Positions 8,608 to 17,312 of a stretch of DNA of 64,000 nucleotides are shown here, piece after piece. The position numbers were made by a program, and so were the translations under genes. Source of the DNA: RACS-047 sp031553855. GTDB taxonomy: Bacteria > Bacillota > Clostridia > Christensenellales > Pumilibacteraceae. The stretch is taken from assembly GCA_031553855.1 (NCBI GenBank), contig JAVBKW010000001.1, positions 1 through 64,000 of the forward strand, read 5' to 3'. The notes beneath the pieces were generated by a model that saw only the letters and a list, made by a program, of their open reading frames with translations, did not search any database and was not told the origin of the DNA. The first letter of the stretch is position 1. The number at the start of each line of letters is the position of its first letter.

Positions 8608-9855
8608 ATGAAAACCAAAGCAGTCAGACTGTACGGTAAAAACGATTTAAGGCTCGAGGAATTCGAGCTGCCCGCATTAAAGCCGGGCGAGGTTTTAGGG
8701 AAAATTATTTCCGACAGTATTTGTATGTCGTCGTATAAGGCGGCCCAGCAAGGCGAGGATCATAAGCGCGTTCCTAAGGATATTTCAAAGAATCCCGTAA
8801 TTATCGGGCACGAGTTTTGCGGAGAGGTCGTAGAAGTCGGCGCAAACCATAAGGGGAAAATCAAGCCCGGGCAAAAATTTTCGATCCAGCCTGCGCTCAA
8901 TTATAAAGGCAGCCTCGACGCGCCGGGCTACTCTTTCCGCTACATCGGCGGGCTTGCGACCTATATTATCATTCCGGAAGAAGTGTTTATTCAAAATTGC
9001 TTCCTGCCGTATGAGGGAGAGGCCTTCTTTTACGGTTCGCTGGCAGAACCCATGAGCTGTATTGCGGGCGGGTATCACGCAAACTATCATACAACGGCCG
9101 GCAGCTATGTTCACAGTATGGGTATAGTTGAGGGCGGAAACTCATGTATATTAGCGGGTGCGGGCCCTATGGGGCTTGGTGCAATCGACTACGCGATCCA
9201 TTGCGACCGTAAGCCCGGACTGTTAGTTGTGACCGACATCGACGACGCGAGGCTTGAGCGTGCCGCTCAGGTGCTGACGGTCGAGGAGGCAAAAAAGAAC
9301 GGGGTTAAGCTTGTGTATCTTAATACAAGCGGAGCGGATGCAGTCGAAAAGCTTATGGCTCTCACAAACGGCAAGGGTTATGACGACGTGTTTGTCTATG
9401 CGCCGGTAAAGTCTGTCGTAGAGCAGGGCGACGCGATTTTGGCAAAGGACGGCTGCCTCAATTTCTTTGCAGGCCCCACAAATCCAGCGTTCAAAGCGGA
9501 ATTCAATTTCTATAACGTACACTACGGCTCAACCCATGTCGTCGGAACCTCAGGAGGAAACACCGATGATATGATTGAGTCCTTAAAGCTTATGCAGGAG
9601 GGAAAAATCAACCCTGCCTCTATGCTCACGCATATCGGCGGCATGGATGCGGCAATCGACGCAACGCTCAACCTGCCTAAAATTCCGGGCGGCAAAAAGC
9701 TCATTTACGTGGGAATCAATATGCCGCTCACAGAGATTTCTAAGCTTTCCGAAAGCGCCGATCCTGTGTTGAAAAAGCTTGACGAAATTGTTAAAAAGCA
9801 TAACGGGTTATGGAACGCAGAGGCGGAAAAATACCTGCTTGCTAATAAACAATAA
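8608..9855 (+). CDS. Zinc-type dehydrogenase, L-sorbose-1-phosphate-reductase-like
   Basis: A 415-residue medium-chain dehydrogenase. The N-terminal half has the zinc-site residues in SICMSS and GHEFCGEV. A Rossmann domain with GAGPMGLGAIDYA follows. The N-terminus (KAVRLYGKNDLRLEEFELP) and the segment around CMSSYKAAQQG look like SorE, the L-sorbose-1-phosphate reductase of sorbose operons. It precedes an aldolase/short-chain dehydrogenase fusion, so both probably act on a ketose- or polyol-phosphate. The exact substrate is unproven. Ribosome site AGGAG, about 12 nt from ATG. Confidence 0.78.
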   Translation: MKTKAVRLYGKNDLRLEEFELPALKPGEVLGKIISDSICMSSYKAAQQGEDHKRVPKDISKNPVIIGHEFCGEVVEVGANHKGKIKPGQKFSIQPALNYKGSLDAPGYSFRYIGGLATYIIIPEEVFIQNCFLPYEGEAFFYGSLAEPMSCIAGGYHANYHTTAGSYVHSMGIVEGGNSCILAGAGPMGLGAIDYAIHCDRKPGLLVVTDIDDARLERAAQVLTVEEAKKNGVKLVYLNTSGADAVEKLMALTNGKGYDDVFVYAPVKSVVEQGDAILAKDGCLNFFAGPTNPAFKAEFNFYNVHYGSTHVVGTSGGNTDDMIESLKLMQEGKINPASMLTHIGGMDAAIDATLNLPKIPGGKKLIYVGINMPLTEISKLSESADPVLKKLDEIVKKHNGLWNAEAEKYLLANKQ

Positions 9856-9875
9856 GTAAAAAATGCCTAAATAGC

Positions 9876-9898
9876 AGTACTATGTCAGGCATAACACT
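9876..9898. repeat. 23-bp intergenic palindrome, copy 1
   Basis: Arms AGTACTATGTC and GGCATAACACT around a central A. It lies 21 nt after the stop of the upstream dehydrogenase and 19 nt before the next ATG. Other copies are at 19945, 21488 and 56293. Confidence 0.8.
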
Positions 9899-9916
9899 AA
9901 AAAAGGGGATATAAAT

Positions 9917-11896
9917 ATGAGTATAAATGAACTTATCCAAATGTCTAATAAATATGGCAGCGACCCGGCTTTTGTTTTGGCCGGAGGCGGCAATACTTCA
10001 TTTAAAAACGACACCCATCTTTACGTTAAAGGCTCCGGAACTTCGCTTGCCACTATCAAGGAAGACGGTTTTGTTAAGATGGATAAGCTTAAACTTGATG
10101 CTATGTGGTCTAAAGACTACGGCAAGGATTTAGCGCTCTCTGAGAAAAAAGTCCTGCGCGATATGATGGACGCGCGCGAGCTTGGCGAGGAGGAAAAACG
10201 CCCGAGCGTTGAAACGCTCCTTCATCAAATGCTGCCGTTCAAGCTTGTGCTGCACGTTCATCCCGCGCTGGTAAACGGACTCACCTGCGGTAAAAACGGC
10301 GAAAAAATGTGCGCCGAAATTTTCGGAAAAGACGCGCTGTTTATGCGCGCCACAAAGCCCGGCTATATTTTAGCTAAAGCCGCTAAAGAGGAAGCCGACG
10401 CGTTTAAAAAGAAAAACGGTAAAGTTCCGGCCGTCATTTTCATGCAAAACCACGGCGTGTTTTTCGGAGCCGATACGCTCTTAGAAATGGATAAGCTTGT
10501 GGACGGCGTATTTTCTAAGCTGAAAGCTAAAGCCGTCAGCGTTCCTGATTTTTCTGAATGCTCAGCCGCGCCGGAGAAAGATAAGCTTGTGCGCGCCGCC
10601 GTCGCTTTAAGAACGGTTTTCAAAAAGAACGAGGGCAGCGCGATTTGCTCATATCTTAATAATAAAGAAATTGAAAACGTTTCAAAAAACGAAAAAGCGT
10701 TTGAATCGACTGTAGGCACGGCCTTTACTCCCGACCATATAGTTTATTGTCGTCACCGTCCGCTTTATATCGAGCTTGACTGCGATATAAAGGAATGGGC
10801 AAACGCTATTGAAAAAGCTTATAACGCTTATAAAACCGCCTACGGTTTTTCGCCTAAAATCGTTTTTGTAAAGGGTTTAGGTATGTTTGCGCTCGGAAAA
10901 ACAAAAAAGGAAGCCGATATTGCAAAAGAAGTTTATTTAGACGAAATAAAAATTTCTGTCTTTGCACAGAATTTCGGCGGCCCTTTGTTTATGACTAAGG
11001 AAGATATAGACTTCATTTTGAACTGGGAAGTCGAAAGCTACCGCCAAAAGATCGCGCTTGGCTCATCCGTCAAGCGTTTAAATCAAAAAATCGCGTTGAT
11101 TACCGGAGCGGCTCAAGGGTATGGTAAGGGCATAGCCGAGATGATGGCAAAAGAGGGCGCGAACGTCGTTATTGCCGACCTTAACTATGACGGCGCGCTT
11201 ACAACTGCAAGGGAAATTGAAGCCGCTTACGGAAAAGGCTGCGCATACGCTATCAAAATCGACGTTTCAAACGAAGAGGACGTCCAAAAAGCTATGCAGG
11301 ATATAGCCATCCATTACGGCGGGCTTGATATTTTAGTTAATAACGCGGGAATTGTGCGCGCAGGTTCTCTTGAGGAAATGGATTTAAAGAGCTTTGACCT
11401 CGTCACTAAAATCAACTACAACGCGTTCTTTCTCTGTACCAAATATTCCGCGGCAATAATGAAGCAGCAGTTTGCGCTTAATAAAGCCGACTATTTTGAT
11501 ATAATCCAAATAAATTCCAAATCCGGGCTTGCCGGAAGCAATAAAAATTTTGCTTATGCGGGCAGTAAGTTCGGTGGCATTGGCCTTACGCAAAGCTTTG
11601 CGCTTGAATTGACTCCGTTCAATATCAAGGTCAATGCGATTTGCCCCGGTAATTTCTTTGAAGGCCCGCTGTGGGCGGACCCGGAAAAAGGCTTGTTTGT
11701 TCAATACCTCAACGCCGGAAAAGTGCCGGGAGCAAAAACGGTCGCCGACGTTAAAGCGGCTTATGAGTCAAAGATCCCGATGAACCGCGGCTGCCGTATC
11801 GAGGACGTATCGCGTGCGATATTTTATATAGTAGAGCAGCTCTACGAAACCGGTCAGGCTGTACCAGTTACCGGCGGTCAGGAAATGTTAAAGTAA
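9917..11896 (+). CDS. Bifunctional class II aldolase / short-chain dehydrogenase
   Basis: A 659-residue fusion. Residues about 1-250 are a class II (zinc) aldolase/epimerase domain with the histidines of HVHPAL. Residues about 390-655 are a short-chain dehydrogenase with the NAD motif GAAQGYGKG, NNAG and the catalytic pair Y547/K551 in YAGSK. The arrangement matches proteins annotated as rhamnulose-1-phosphate aldolase/alcohol dehydrogenase (RhaD/YuxG type). It would cleave a ketose-phosphate and oxidise or reduce a product or substrate. With the SorE-like neighbour it suggests use of a deoxy-sugar or polyol, feeding pyruvate or triose to the dehydrogenase complex. Clear AAAGGGG ribosome site. 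Confidence 0.82.
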   Translation: MSINELIQMSNKYGSDPAFVLAGGGNTSFKNDTHLYVKGSGTSLATIKEDGFVKMDKLKLDAMWSKDYGKDLALSEKKVLRDMMDARELGEEEKRPSVETLLHQMLPFKLVLHVHPALVNGLTCGKNGEKMCAEIFGKDALFMRATKPGYILAKAAKEEADAFKKKNGKVPAVIFMQNHGVFFGADTLLEMDKLVDGVFSKLKAKAVSVPDFSECSAAPEKDKLVRAAVALRTVFKKNEGSAICSYLNNKEIENVSKNEKAFESTVGTAFTPDHIVYCRHRPLYIELDCDIKEWANAIEKAYNAYKTAYGFSPKIVFVKGLGMFALGKTKKEADIAKEVYLDEIKISVFAQNFGGPLFMTKEDIDFILNWEVESYRQKIALGSSVKRLNQKIALITGAAQGYGKGIAEMMAKEGANVVIADLNYDGALTTAREIEAAYGKGCAYAIKIDVSNEEDVQKAMQDIAIHYGGLDILVNNAGIVRAGSLEEMDLKSFDLVTKINYNAFFLCTKYSAAIMKQQFALNKADYFDIIQINSKSGLAGSNKNFAYAGSKFGGIGLTQSFALELTPFNIKVNAICPGNFFEGPLWADPEKGLFVQYLNAGKVPGAKTVADVKAAYESKIPMNRGCRIEDVSRAIFYIVEQLYETGQAVPVTGGQEMLK

Positions 11897-11931
11897 ACTG
11901 CGTGCCAAATAACATGTTTGATACGGGCTGC

Positions 11932-11996
11932 GAGCGGCGAAATCGGCTTTTGGCGAGTGCGTTTACGTACACTCCTGTTGCCAATTCGCCGGCTCT
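11932..11996. repeat. Complex hairpin R5
   Basis: GGCGAA at the left and TTCGCC at the right form the outer stem; GAGTG/CACTC forms an inner stem over a CGTTTACG-like loop. The design resembles the fold-back repeats R1-R3: R3 also has a central GAGT..CACTC hairpin and flanking GGCAA/TTGCC blocks. It may be a relative or a terminator-like structure. The rest of 12002-12118 holds nothing I could recognise. Confidence 0.5.
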
Positions 11997-12118
11997 TGCC
12001 AGTCTAAAACCACGTTCTTTGCCCAACCCCAATAAACGCAAATATCCGCACTAAAAATTTTTAAACGTGTTTGACGCGGCTGATATTTTACAGCCTATCG
12101 CAATAAAAGAGGTAAAAC

Positions 12119-12274
12119 GTGAAAGATAATTCATCGCCGCATACGGGCTACGTTTGTCTTGCCTCGTCGGTTGCGTATGTGAAATACGCGTCGCTTCCTC
12201 GGCAATCCAACTGTTGCCCGTCTGCGCCGCGACTTATCTTTCACTACTTTTTGTGATAATTGGAGGTCATGAGT
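12119..12274 (+). repeat. Fold-back element, copy R2, carrying the PHP-gene ribosome site
   Basis: The terminal arms GTGAAAGATAA (12119-12129) and TTATCTTTCAC (12234-12244) are perfect complements. The interior is almost identical to R1. As in R1, similarity runs on through CTTTTTGTGA and GGAGGTCATGAG up to the start codon. Confidence 0.8.
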
Positions 12275-12280
12275 ATAAAA

Positions 12281-13555
12281 ATGATGAGAAGTAAAGAGTT
12301 TTTAACGGCTCTTCTGAATTCTGTTAATGAAAAAAGCAGACTTAGAGCCTTACAGGAATTAAAGGACAACTATCCTATCCGCGGCCAGGTTAGTCCTTGC
12401 TGGGTAAACAACCATATACATTCGGTGTATTCTTTTTCGCCGTACACACCCGCGTACGCTGCATATATGGCGTATGCGTCGGGGCTTTCAACGGCCGGAA
12501 TTATGGACCACGATACTATAAGCGGAGCCGAGGAGTTTATTGACGCGGGCAAATTATTGGGGCTTCCGACTACTATCGGCGTAGAGGCGCGTATTAATAT
12601 GCGCGGAACGCCGTTTGAGTCGAGGCTTATAAACAATCCCGACCAAAAGGGTATAGCATATATGGCTCTGCACGGTATACCGCACGGTAATATTTCTAAA
12701 GTTGATGAATTTTTTAAGCCTTATCGTGAAAAACGCAATATCAGAAACCGCCTTATGAGCAAAAAGATTGCCCAATTTATCGCTCCCTACGGCATTACTT
12801 ATGATTTTGACGCCGATGTTCTGCCCCAGACGCTTGCAAGCGAGGGCGGAACGGTGACGGAAAGGGTGCTTTGCTATATTTTGGCGGTCAAAATTATTGA
12901 AAAATTCGGCAAAGGCGCGCCGGTTATCGACTTTTTGGAAAAAGAATTGAATTTGAAAATCGGTGCAAAACCGAAAGAGTGGCTCACGGACGCGCAAAAC
13001 GTCCACTATGTATATGACCTTTTAGGCGTTTTAAAGGGCGGAATAGTTTCAAAGTTTTATGTCGATTCAGACGAAGAATGTCCGTTTCTCGATACGTTTA
13101 TCGCGTTCGGTAAAAGTATCGGCGCGATTGTCGCATACGCGTATTTGGGCGACGTTGCCGAAAGCGTAACGGGCGATAAAAAAGCTCAAAAATTCGAGGA
13201 CGATTATCTGGATGAGCTGTTTGCGTTTTTAAAAGCAAAGGGCGTAAACGCTATTGCTTATATGCCCTCAAGGAACAGCGGCGCGCAGCTTGAAAGGCTG
13301 CGTACTATTTGCGCGAAAGAAAGCTTTTTTGAAATCAGCGGCGAGGATATCAATTCTTCCCGTCAGAGCTTTATCTGCCCGCAGCTGAAAAACCCTGAAT
13401 TTGCGCATCTTATAACTGCCACATGGGCACTCATCGGGCACGAAAAAGAGGCCACAAAAGATATAAATTCAGGAATGTTTTCAGCTGGAACCATAAAAGC
13501 AACGCCCGAACTAAAGGAGCGTATAGAAAAATTTGCGGAATTTGGGCGCGGTTAA
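12281..13555 (+). CDS. PHP-family metal-dependent phosphoesterase-like protein
   Basis: A 424-residue protein. Residues about 30-90 carry PHP-fold motifs: NNHIHSVYS for the usual HxH metal pair, then MDHDTISG. GVEARI, LHGIPHG and further His/Asp residues follow. PHP proteins include histidinol phosphatases, nucleases and polymerase-associated exonucleases, and the substrate here is not evident. A longer reading from a TTG at 12260 would start inside the ribosome site GGAGGT (12263-12268), so I place the start at ATG 12281, with the same spacing as lpd behind R1. It is followed by a bidirectional terminator. Confidence 0.7.
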   Translation: MMRSKEFLTALLNSVNEKSRLRALQELKDNYPIRGQVSPCWVNNHIHSVYSFSPYTPAYAAYMAYASGLSTAGIMDHDTISGAEEFIDAGKLLGLPTTIGVEARINMRGTPFESRLINNPDQKGIAYMALHGIPHGNISKVDEFFKPYREKRNIRNRLMSKKIAQFIAPYGITYDFDADVLPQTLASEGGTVTERVLCYILAVKIIEKFGKGAPVIDFLEKELNLKIGAKPKEWLTDAQNVHYVYDLLGVLKGGIVSKFYVDSDEECPFLDTFIAFGKSIGAIVAYAYLGDVAESVTGDKKAQKFEDDYLDELFAFLKAKGVNAIAYMPSRNSGAQLERLRTICAKESFFEISGEDINSSRQSFICPQLKNPEFAHLITATWALIGHEKEATKDINSGMFSAGTIKATPELKERIEKFAEFGRG

Positions 13556-13591
13556 CAAGAATGTGAATAAGTGATTGAATATTAATTTTTC

Positions 13592-13656
13592 AAAGGGGCT
13601 ACTCAAAAATGCAAATTTCATTTGAAATTTTCGCTTGAGTAAGCCCCTTTTTTTAT
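13592..13656. terminator. Bidirectional terminator between convergent genes
   Basis: AAAGGGGCT-ACTCAA at the left pairs with TTGAGT-A-AGCCCCTTT at the right, followed by a T run. A-rich DNA on the other side also allows termination of the minus-strand tetR-like gene. Confidence 0.8.
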
Positions 13657-13665
13657 GTATTTTTA

Positions 13666-14241
13666 CTACTGCGCCAAAACGCCCCTGAAGGTGGTGTTGT
13701 TGAACAATTCTATCTGCTGAGCGATGCTTTCGGTGGATTCTTTCATTCCGCCTTCTATCCATTTAAGTATAATGCCGATGGAGCCGTTTGTGGTATAGGT
13801 TAAAACATTTTCGATAAACTCCTGCGGAAGATTACTGTTCACCTGCAAAAATTCCGCGGTTGCTTTTTCAGTAACATAATTGATTATCCTGATCAAAAAA
13901 TAGCTTTTTGACTTATCCTTTAATATGATTATCTTCACAAGCTCATAATTATTATGAATAAGATTCATAATTTCCTTAAAGAAATTTGTTTGAAGGTTAT
14001 AAACCTTTATAGAATCGAGTTTTTCCTTTACCTCAACGTAGAACTCTTCTTCAATGCTTTCTAAAACATCATAAACGTCGTAAAAATTATTATAAAAAGT
14101 ACTGCGGTTGATATCCGCGATCTCGCACAGCGCATTAATGGTTATTTTGTTTAATGAATTTGTCGCCAGCAATTTTATTAAAGCGGCTTTAACTGCGGAC
14201 TGCGTATATTTTGAACGGTTATCGTTTTTTAATCTCTTCAT
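13666..14241 (-). CDS. TetR-family transcriptional regulator
   Basis: A 191-residue regulator with an N-terminal helix-turn-helix (about residues 10-55: ALIKLLATNSLNKITINALC, then NRSTFYNNF) and a helical ligand-binding C-terminal half. The reading frame extends to a TTG at 14256, but that codon is within the ribosome site; ATG 14241 has GGAGG 8 nt upstream and is preferred. It is divergent from an ABC exporter and probably represses it through the inverted repeat at 14330-14347. The inducer is unknown. Confidence 0.85.
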   Translation of the reverse strand: MKRLKNDNRSKYTQSAVKAALIKLLATNSLNKITINALCEIADINRSTFYNNFYDVYDVLESIEEEFYVEVKEKLDSIKVYNLQTNFFKEIMNLIHNNYELVKIIILKDKSKSYFLIRIINYVTEKATAEFLQVNSNLPQEFIENVLTYTTNGSIGIILKWIEGGMKESTESIAQQIELFNNTTFRGVLAQ

Positions 14242-14321
14242 TTTTTTGTCCTCCAATTGTGAAAAACAGATGAAACTTTTCGATATTGTACATTTTTAAA
14301 GGAATTGTATTAATACATTTG

Positions 14322-14350
14322 TTGACTAAATAGACACTTGTATCTATATT
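14322..14350 (+). promoter_or_regulatory. ABC-exporter promoter with embedded TetR-type operator
   Basis: TTGACT (14322-14327), 17 nt and TATATT (14345-14350) form the promoter. The spacer contains the imperfect palindrome ATAGACAC-TT-GTATCTAT (14330-14347). A repressor bound there would cover the polymerase site. Confidence 0.65.
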
Positions 14351-14392
14351 AGGATTATAACATAGCTTTATATTTTTGTCAAAGGTGCTTAA

Positions 14393-15100
14393 ATGAATAA
14401 TCATTTTATCGTAGTAAAGGACGCTGTTAAGACCTACAAAGTAGGCGAAACGCAAATCAACGCAGTCAACAAACTCTCGTTTGAAATAAATGAGGGCGAA
14501 TTTGTTATAATACTCGGCCCCAGCGGCGCGGGAAAAACCACCGTTCTTAATCTTTTGGGCGGAATGGATACGCTTACAAGCGGCGGGATTTCGGTGGGCG
14601 GCAAAAATATAAGCGGTTTCGATGCGCGCAGGCTGACGATGTACAGGCGCAGCGACGTCGGTTTTGTTTTTCAGTTTTATAACCTTATGCCCAACCTTAC
14701 CGCGCTTGAAAACGTTGAGCTTGCAACAGAAATTTGCAAAAACGCATTAAAACCGTCCTTAGCGTTAAGAAAAGTCGGGCTTGCAACAAGAATGGCGAAT
14801 TTCCCCTCGCAGCTTTCTGGCGGAGAGCAGCAAAGAGTTTCCATTGCAAGAGCCATTGCTAAAAATCCGAAGCTTTTATTGTGCGACGAACCGACCGGCG
14901 CGCTTGATTACAGAACGGGTAAAATGGTTTTAAGGCTTCTTTATGATATTTGCCGCAGCGAAAAAAAGACGGTCATAGTCGTAACGCATAACAGCGGGTT
15001 GAAAAGTATGGCGGACAGGGTCATTTATGTTAAAAATGGTGAAGTAGAAAGAGTCGAGCTTAACAGATTTCCGGCAAGTATCGAGGAGATCGAGTGGTAG
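14393..15100 (+). CDS. ABC transporter ATP-binding protein, MacB/LolD type
   Basis: A 235-residue nucleotide-binding subunit. Walker A is GPSGAGKTT, the signature is LSGGEQQRVSIARAI and Walker B is LLLCDEPTGALD. Such ATPases power FtsX-type mechanotransmission or export of peptides and antibiotics without moving substrate through the membrane themselves. The permease begins one base after its stop. Control by the divergent TetR-type protein points to an inducible efflux or envelope-stress role, which is inferred. Confidence 0.9.
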   Translation: MNNHFIVVKDAVKTYKVGETQINAVNKLSFEINEGEFVIILGPSGAGKTTVLNLLGGMDTLTSGGISVGGKNISGFDARRLTMYRRSDVGFVFQFYNLMPNLTALENVELATEICKNALKPSLALRKVGLATRMANFPSQLSGGEQQRVSIARAIAKNPKLLLCDEPTGALDYRTGKMVLRLLYDICRSEKKTVIVVTHNSGLKSMADRVIYVKNGEVERVELNRFPASIEEIEW

Positions 15101-15101
15101 A

Positions 15102-16883
15102 ATGAGCACATACGCCAAAACAATGCTCCGGATGCTGAAAAATCATTTCGGCAGATTCGTGGTAATACTTTCAATAGTCGCGCTAGGCATAGGGCTTATG
15201 AGCGGCTTGGGCGCGGTCGAACCAAAGCTCAGCGGTTCGCTGAAAGCTTATTTTGACGAGCGGCAGGTTGCCGACATAATTGTCAAAGCCACCTCGCCAT
15301 ACGGATTTAATCAAAATGAAATCGAATATTTCGACGGCCTTGACGGCCTTGAAGCCTTAGCCTTTTCATCTTACGACGCCCAAATCAATGAATTGCAGAC
15401 GCGCCTGTATTTTTTGCCTCTTAGCGATATGAAAATAAATAAACTGACGCTTTTAGAGGGTAAAATGCCTCAAAACGCGGACGAGGCGGCGGTAGAACGT
15501 AAAACTAACGCTTTAAAAGAATTTAAAGTAGGCGATATTATTCAGATAAGCGGTCGCGAAGTCAAAGTTTCCGGTATCGTCCAAAACCCGCTGCTTATCG
15601 GCTTAGATGATGAGCCCAGTACCGAGGACGGGAAGGATCTTGAATCAGTTATTTATTTCAACAGCAAATATGCTGTTTTCCCTATAAAAACCGACGTGTA
15701 TCTGACTGTTCAAGCGGCAAAAGGGAACGATTATTTCTCAGACGCTTATAAAAACACGGTCAAAGAATGTATCGATAATATAAAAACGGATTTAAGCGGC
15801 GGCGAAGAATATGTTTTTCTCACATTAGAAGAAAACTACGGCGCGGCTTATTTTGGTGAGTATGCCGAAAAGGTCAAAAATATCAGCTTTATTTTTTCCG
15901 TATTTTTTGTCGCGGTCGCCGCGCTTGTGGTTTTCACCACTATGACGCGCCTTGTAGAAGAGGAACGTTCCGCTATCGCCTGCTATAAAACTTTAGGCTA
16001 TAATAACGCGCGCATTTCTGTAAAATATGTATTTTTTTCGGCGGTAAGCAGTATCATAGGCAGCGTTTTAGGGTTTTTCATTCTTGGCAATATTGTAACG
16101 GCAATGATCTACAACGCTTTTGGCTTCGCATTTGCAATGCCGGTAATGATACGGCAAATGTCGTATTTGTACGGAATAATTTCCGCGGCCGCAATGTTTT
16201 TAACGGCAGTCATCGCGACGGTAAGTATTTTAGCAAAGCTTTTAAAAGAAAAATCCGCAAACCTTTTAAAACCGAAAGCGCCAAAAGCCGGTAAAAAAAT
16301 CCTGCTTGAAAGAGTCGGCTTTATATGGAAAAGGCTGTCGTTTAAATATAAGTCAACGATGAGGAATCTTTTCAGATATTTAAGCCACTTTTTTATGACG
16401 GTCATTTCTGTTGCCGGTTCAACCGCCATAGTTGTTGCGGGATTCGGCTTGTACGATTCAAGCTCGTCGATGGAGCAAAGCTCGGAATCTATGTCGATAA
16501 TATCTTTAGTACTGATCGTCTGCGCCGCGCTGCTCAGTATTTTAGTCATTTATAATCTTACGAACATAAATATCAGCGAACGCCAGCGCGAAATTGCGAC
16601 TCTTAAAGTGCTGGGATACAAAAATTTTGAGGTAGCGGGCTATATCTACCGCGAAATATTTATTCTCACGCTGCTCGGGACGCTGTTCGGCCTTCCGCTC
16701 GGAGCGTTATTTGTAAATTTTGTTTTCGGATATGTCAATTTCGGGTCTTTAAGCGATATGCACTGGTATTCGTGGCTCTATGTTGCGGGATTGTCGGTTC
16801 TTTTCACGGTAGTCGTTGATATACTCCTTTATAGAAAAATCACAAGAACCGACATGAACGCATCTTTAAAAACAGTCGAATAG
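15102..16883 (+). CDS. FtsX/MacB-like ABC transporter permease
   Basis: A 593-residue membrane protein. It has an N-terminal anchor (about 18-40), a large extracellular domain (about 45-260) and helices near 265-290, 310-340, 355-380, 430-450, 465-490, 515-545 and 555-580. This is two FtsX core domains, each with the usual helix set, as in MacB-like permeases of Bacillota. The segment EERSAIACYKTLGYNNARI and its later counterpart RQREIATLKVLGYKNFEV are the paired FtsX signatures. It pairs with the ATPase just upstream. Substrate unknown. Confidence 0.88.
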   Translation: MSTYAKTMLRMLKNHFGRFVVILSIVALGIGLMSGLGAVEPKLSGSLKAYFDERQVADIIVKATSPYGFNQNEIEYFDGLDGLEALAFSSYDAQINELQTRLYFLPLSDMKINKLTLLEGKMPQNADEAAVERKTNALKEFKVGDIIQISGREVKVSGIVQNPLLIGLDDEPSTEDGKDLESVIYFNSKYAVFPIKTDVYLTVQAAKGNDYFSDAYKNTVKECIDNIKTDLSGGEEYVFLTLEENYGAAYFGEYAEKVKNISFIFSVFFVAVAALVVFTTMTRLVEEERSAIACYKTLGYNNARISVKYVFFSAVSSIIGSVLGFFILGNIVTAMIYNAFGFAFAMPVMIRQMSYLYGIISAAAMFLTAVIATVSILAKLLKEKSANLLKPKAPKAGKKILLERVGFIWKRLSFKYKSTMRNLFRYLSHFFMTVISVAGSTAIVVAGFGLYDSSSSMEQSSESMSIISLVLIVCAALLSILVIYNLTNINISERQREIATLKVLGYKNFEVAGYIYREIFILTLLGTLFGLPLGALFVNFVFGYVNFGSLSDMHWYSWLYVAGLSVLFTVVVDILLYRKITRTDMNASLKTVE

Positions 16884-16998
16884 AAAAAATTTAAACCGGC
16901 AGATTTAAATATAAAATGATTCTATTTTGCATATACTTATTTATGGATTCTAAAACCGAAAAAATTTTCGTAAATTCGTTTGCGGCTATACTATTTAC

Positions 16999-17028
16999 TT
17001 GACAATATCTGTTAAATATAAATATAAT
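16999..17028 (+). promoter_or_regulatory. Consensus promoter of the riboswitch-ATPase unit
   Basis: TTGACA (16999-17004), 18 nt and TATAAT (17023-17028). Transcription would start just in front of the riboswitch aptamer. The DNA from 16884 to this point holds nothing else recognisable. Confidence 0.75.
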
Positions 17029-17037
17029 TAGTATATA

Positions 17038-17195
17038 GCAGAAGGGGAGTAACGGCTCTGCATACAAAAAAAGCGGAGTGATAATTTCCAACAGGACGGT
17101 CATAAAAAATGGCCTGGAGTTATTCAAAAGAAACACTAAAAATTCTTCAAAAAGCCTTACGGAAAATTTTGTAGTGTTTCTGACAAGACCAAATT
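17038..17195 (+). ncRNA. yybP-ykoY (manganese) riboswitch
   Basis: The leader starts with AAGGGGAGTAACGG and ends with CTGACAAGACC, the two conserved boxes of the yybP-ykoY class. The stem CTCTGC/GCGGAG follows the first box. A long helix AAACACT..AGTGTTT precedes the second, and the closing stem is AGAA/TTCT. Known members sense Mn2+ and control MntP-type and P-type exporters. The downstream gene is a P-type cation ATPase, exactly the expected partner. Confidence 0.8.
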
Positions 17196-17207
17196 CTTGT
17201 AAAACGT

Positions 17208-17278
17208 AAGACTTTCGGCGCTAAAAGGATCCGGCATAAATTATAACCGGTTCTTTTAGTGCCGCAGGTCTTTTTTTT
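17208..17278 (+). terminator. Riboswitch expression-platform terminator
   Basis: A long stem-loop runs from AAGAC through CGGC, CTAAAAG and CCGG to the matching CCGG, TTTTAG, GCCG and GTCTT, followed by eight T. It lies between the aptamer and the ATPase start at 17313, where ligand binding would decide between termination and read-through. Confidence 0.75.
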
Positions 17279-17312
17279 CTTGCAATCAAACTATTTTTTT
17301 CGAGGAGCGACT

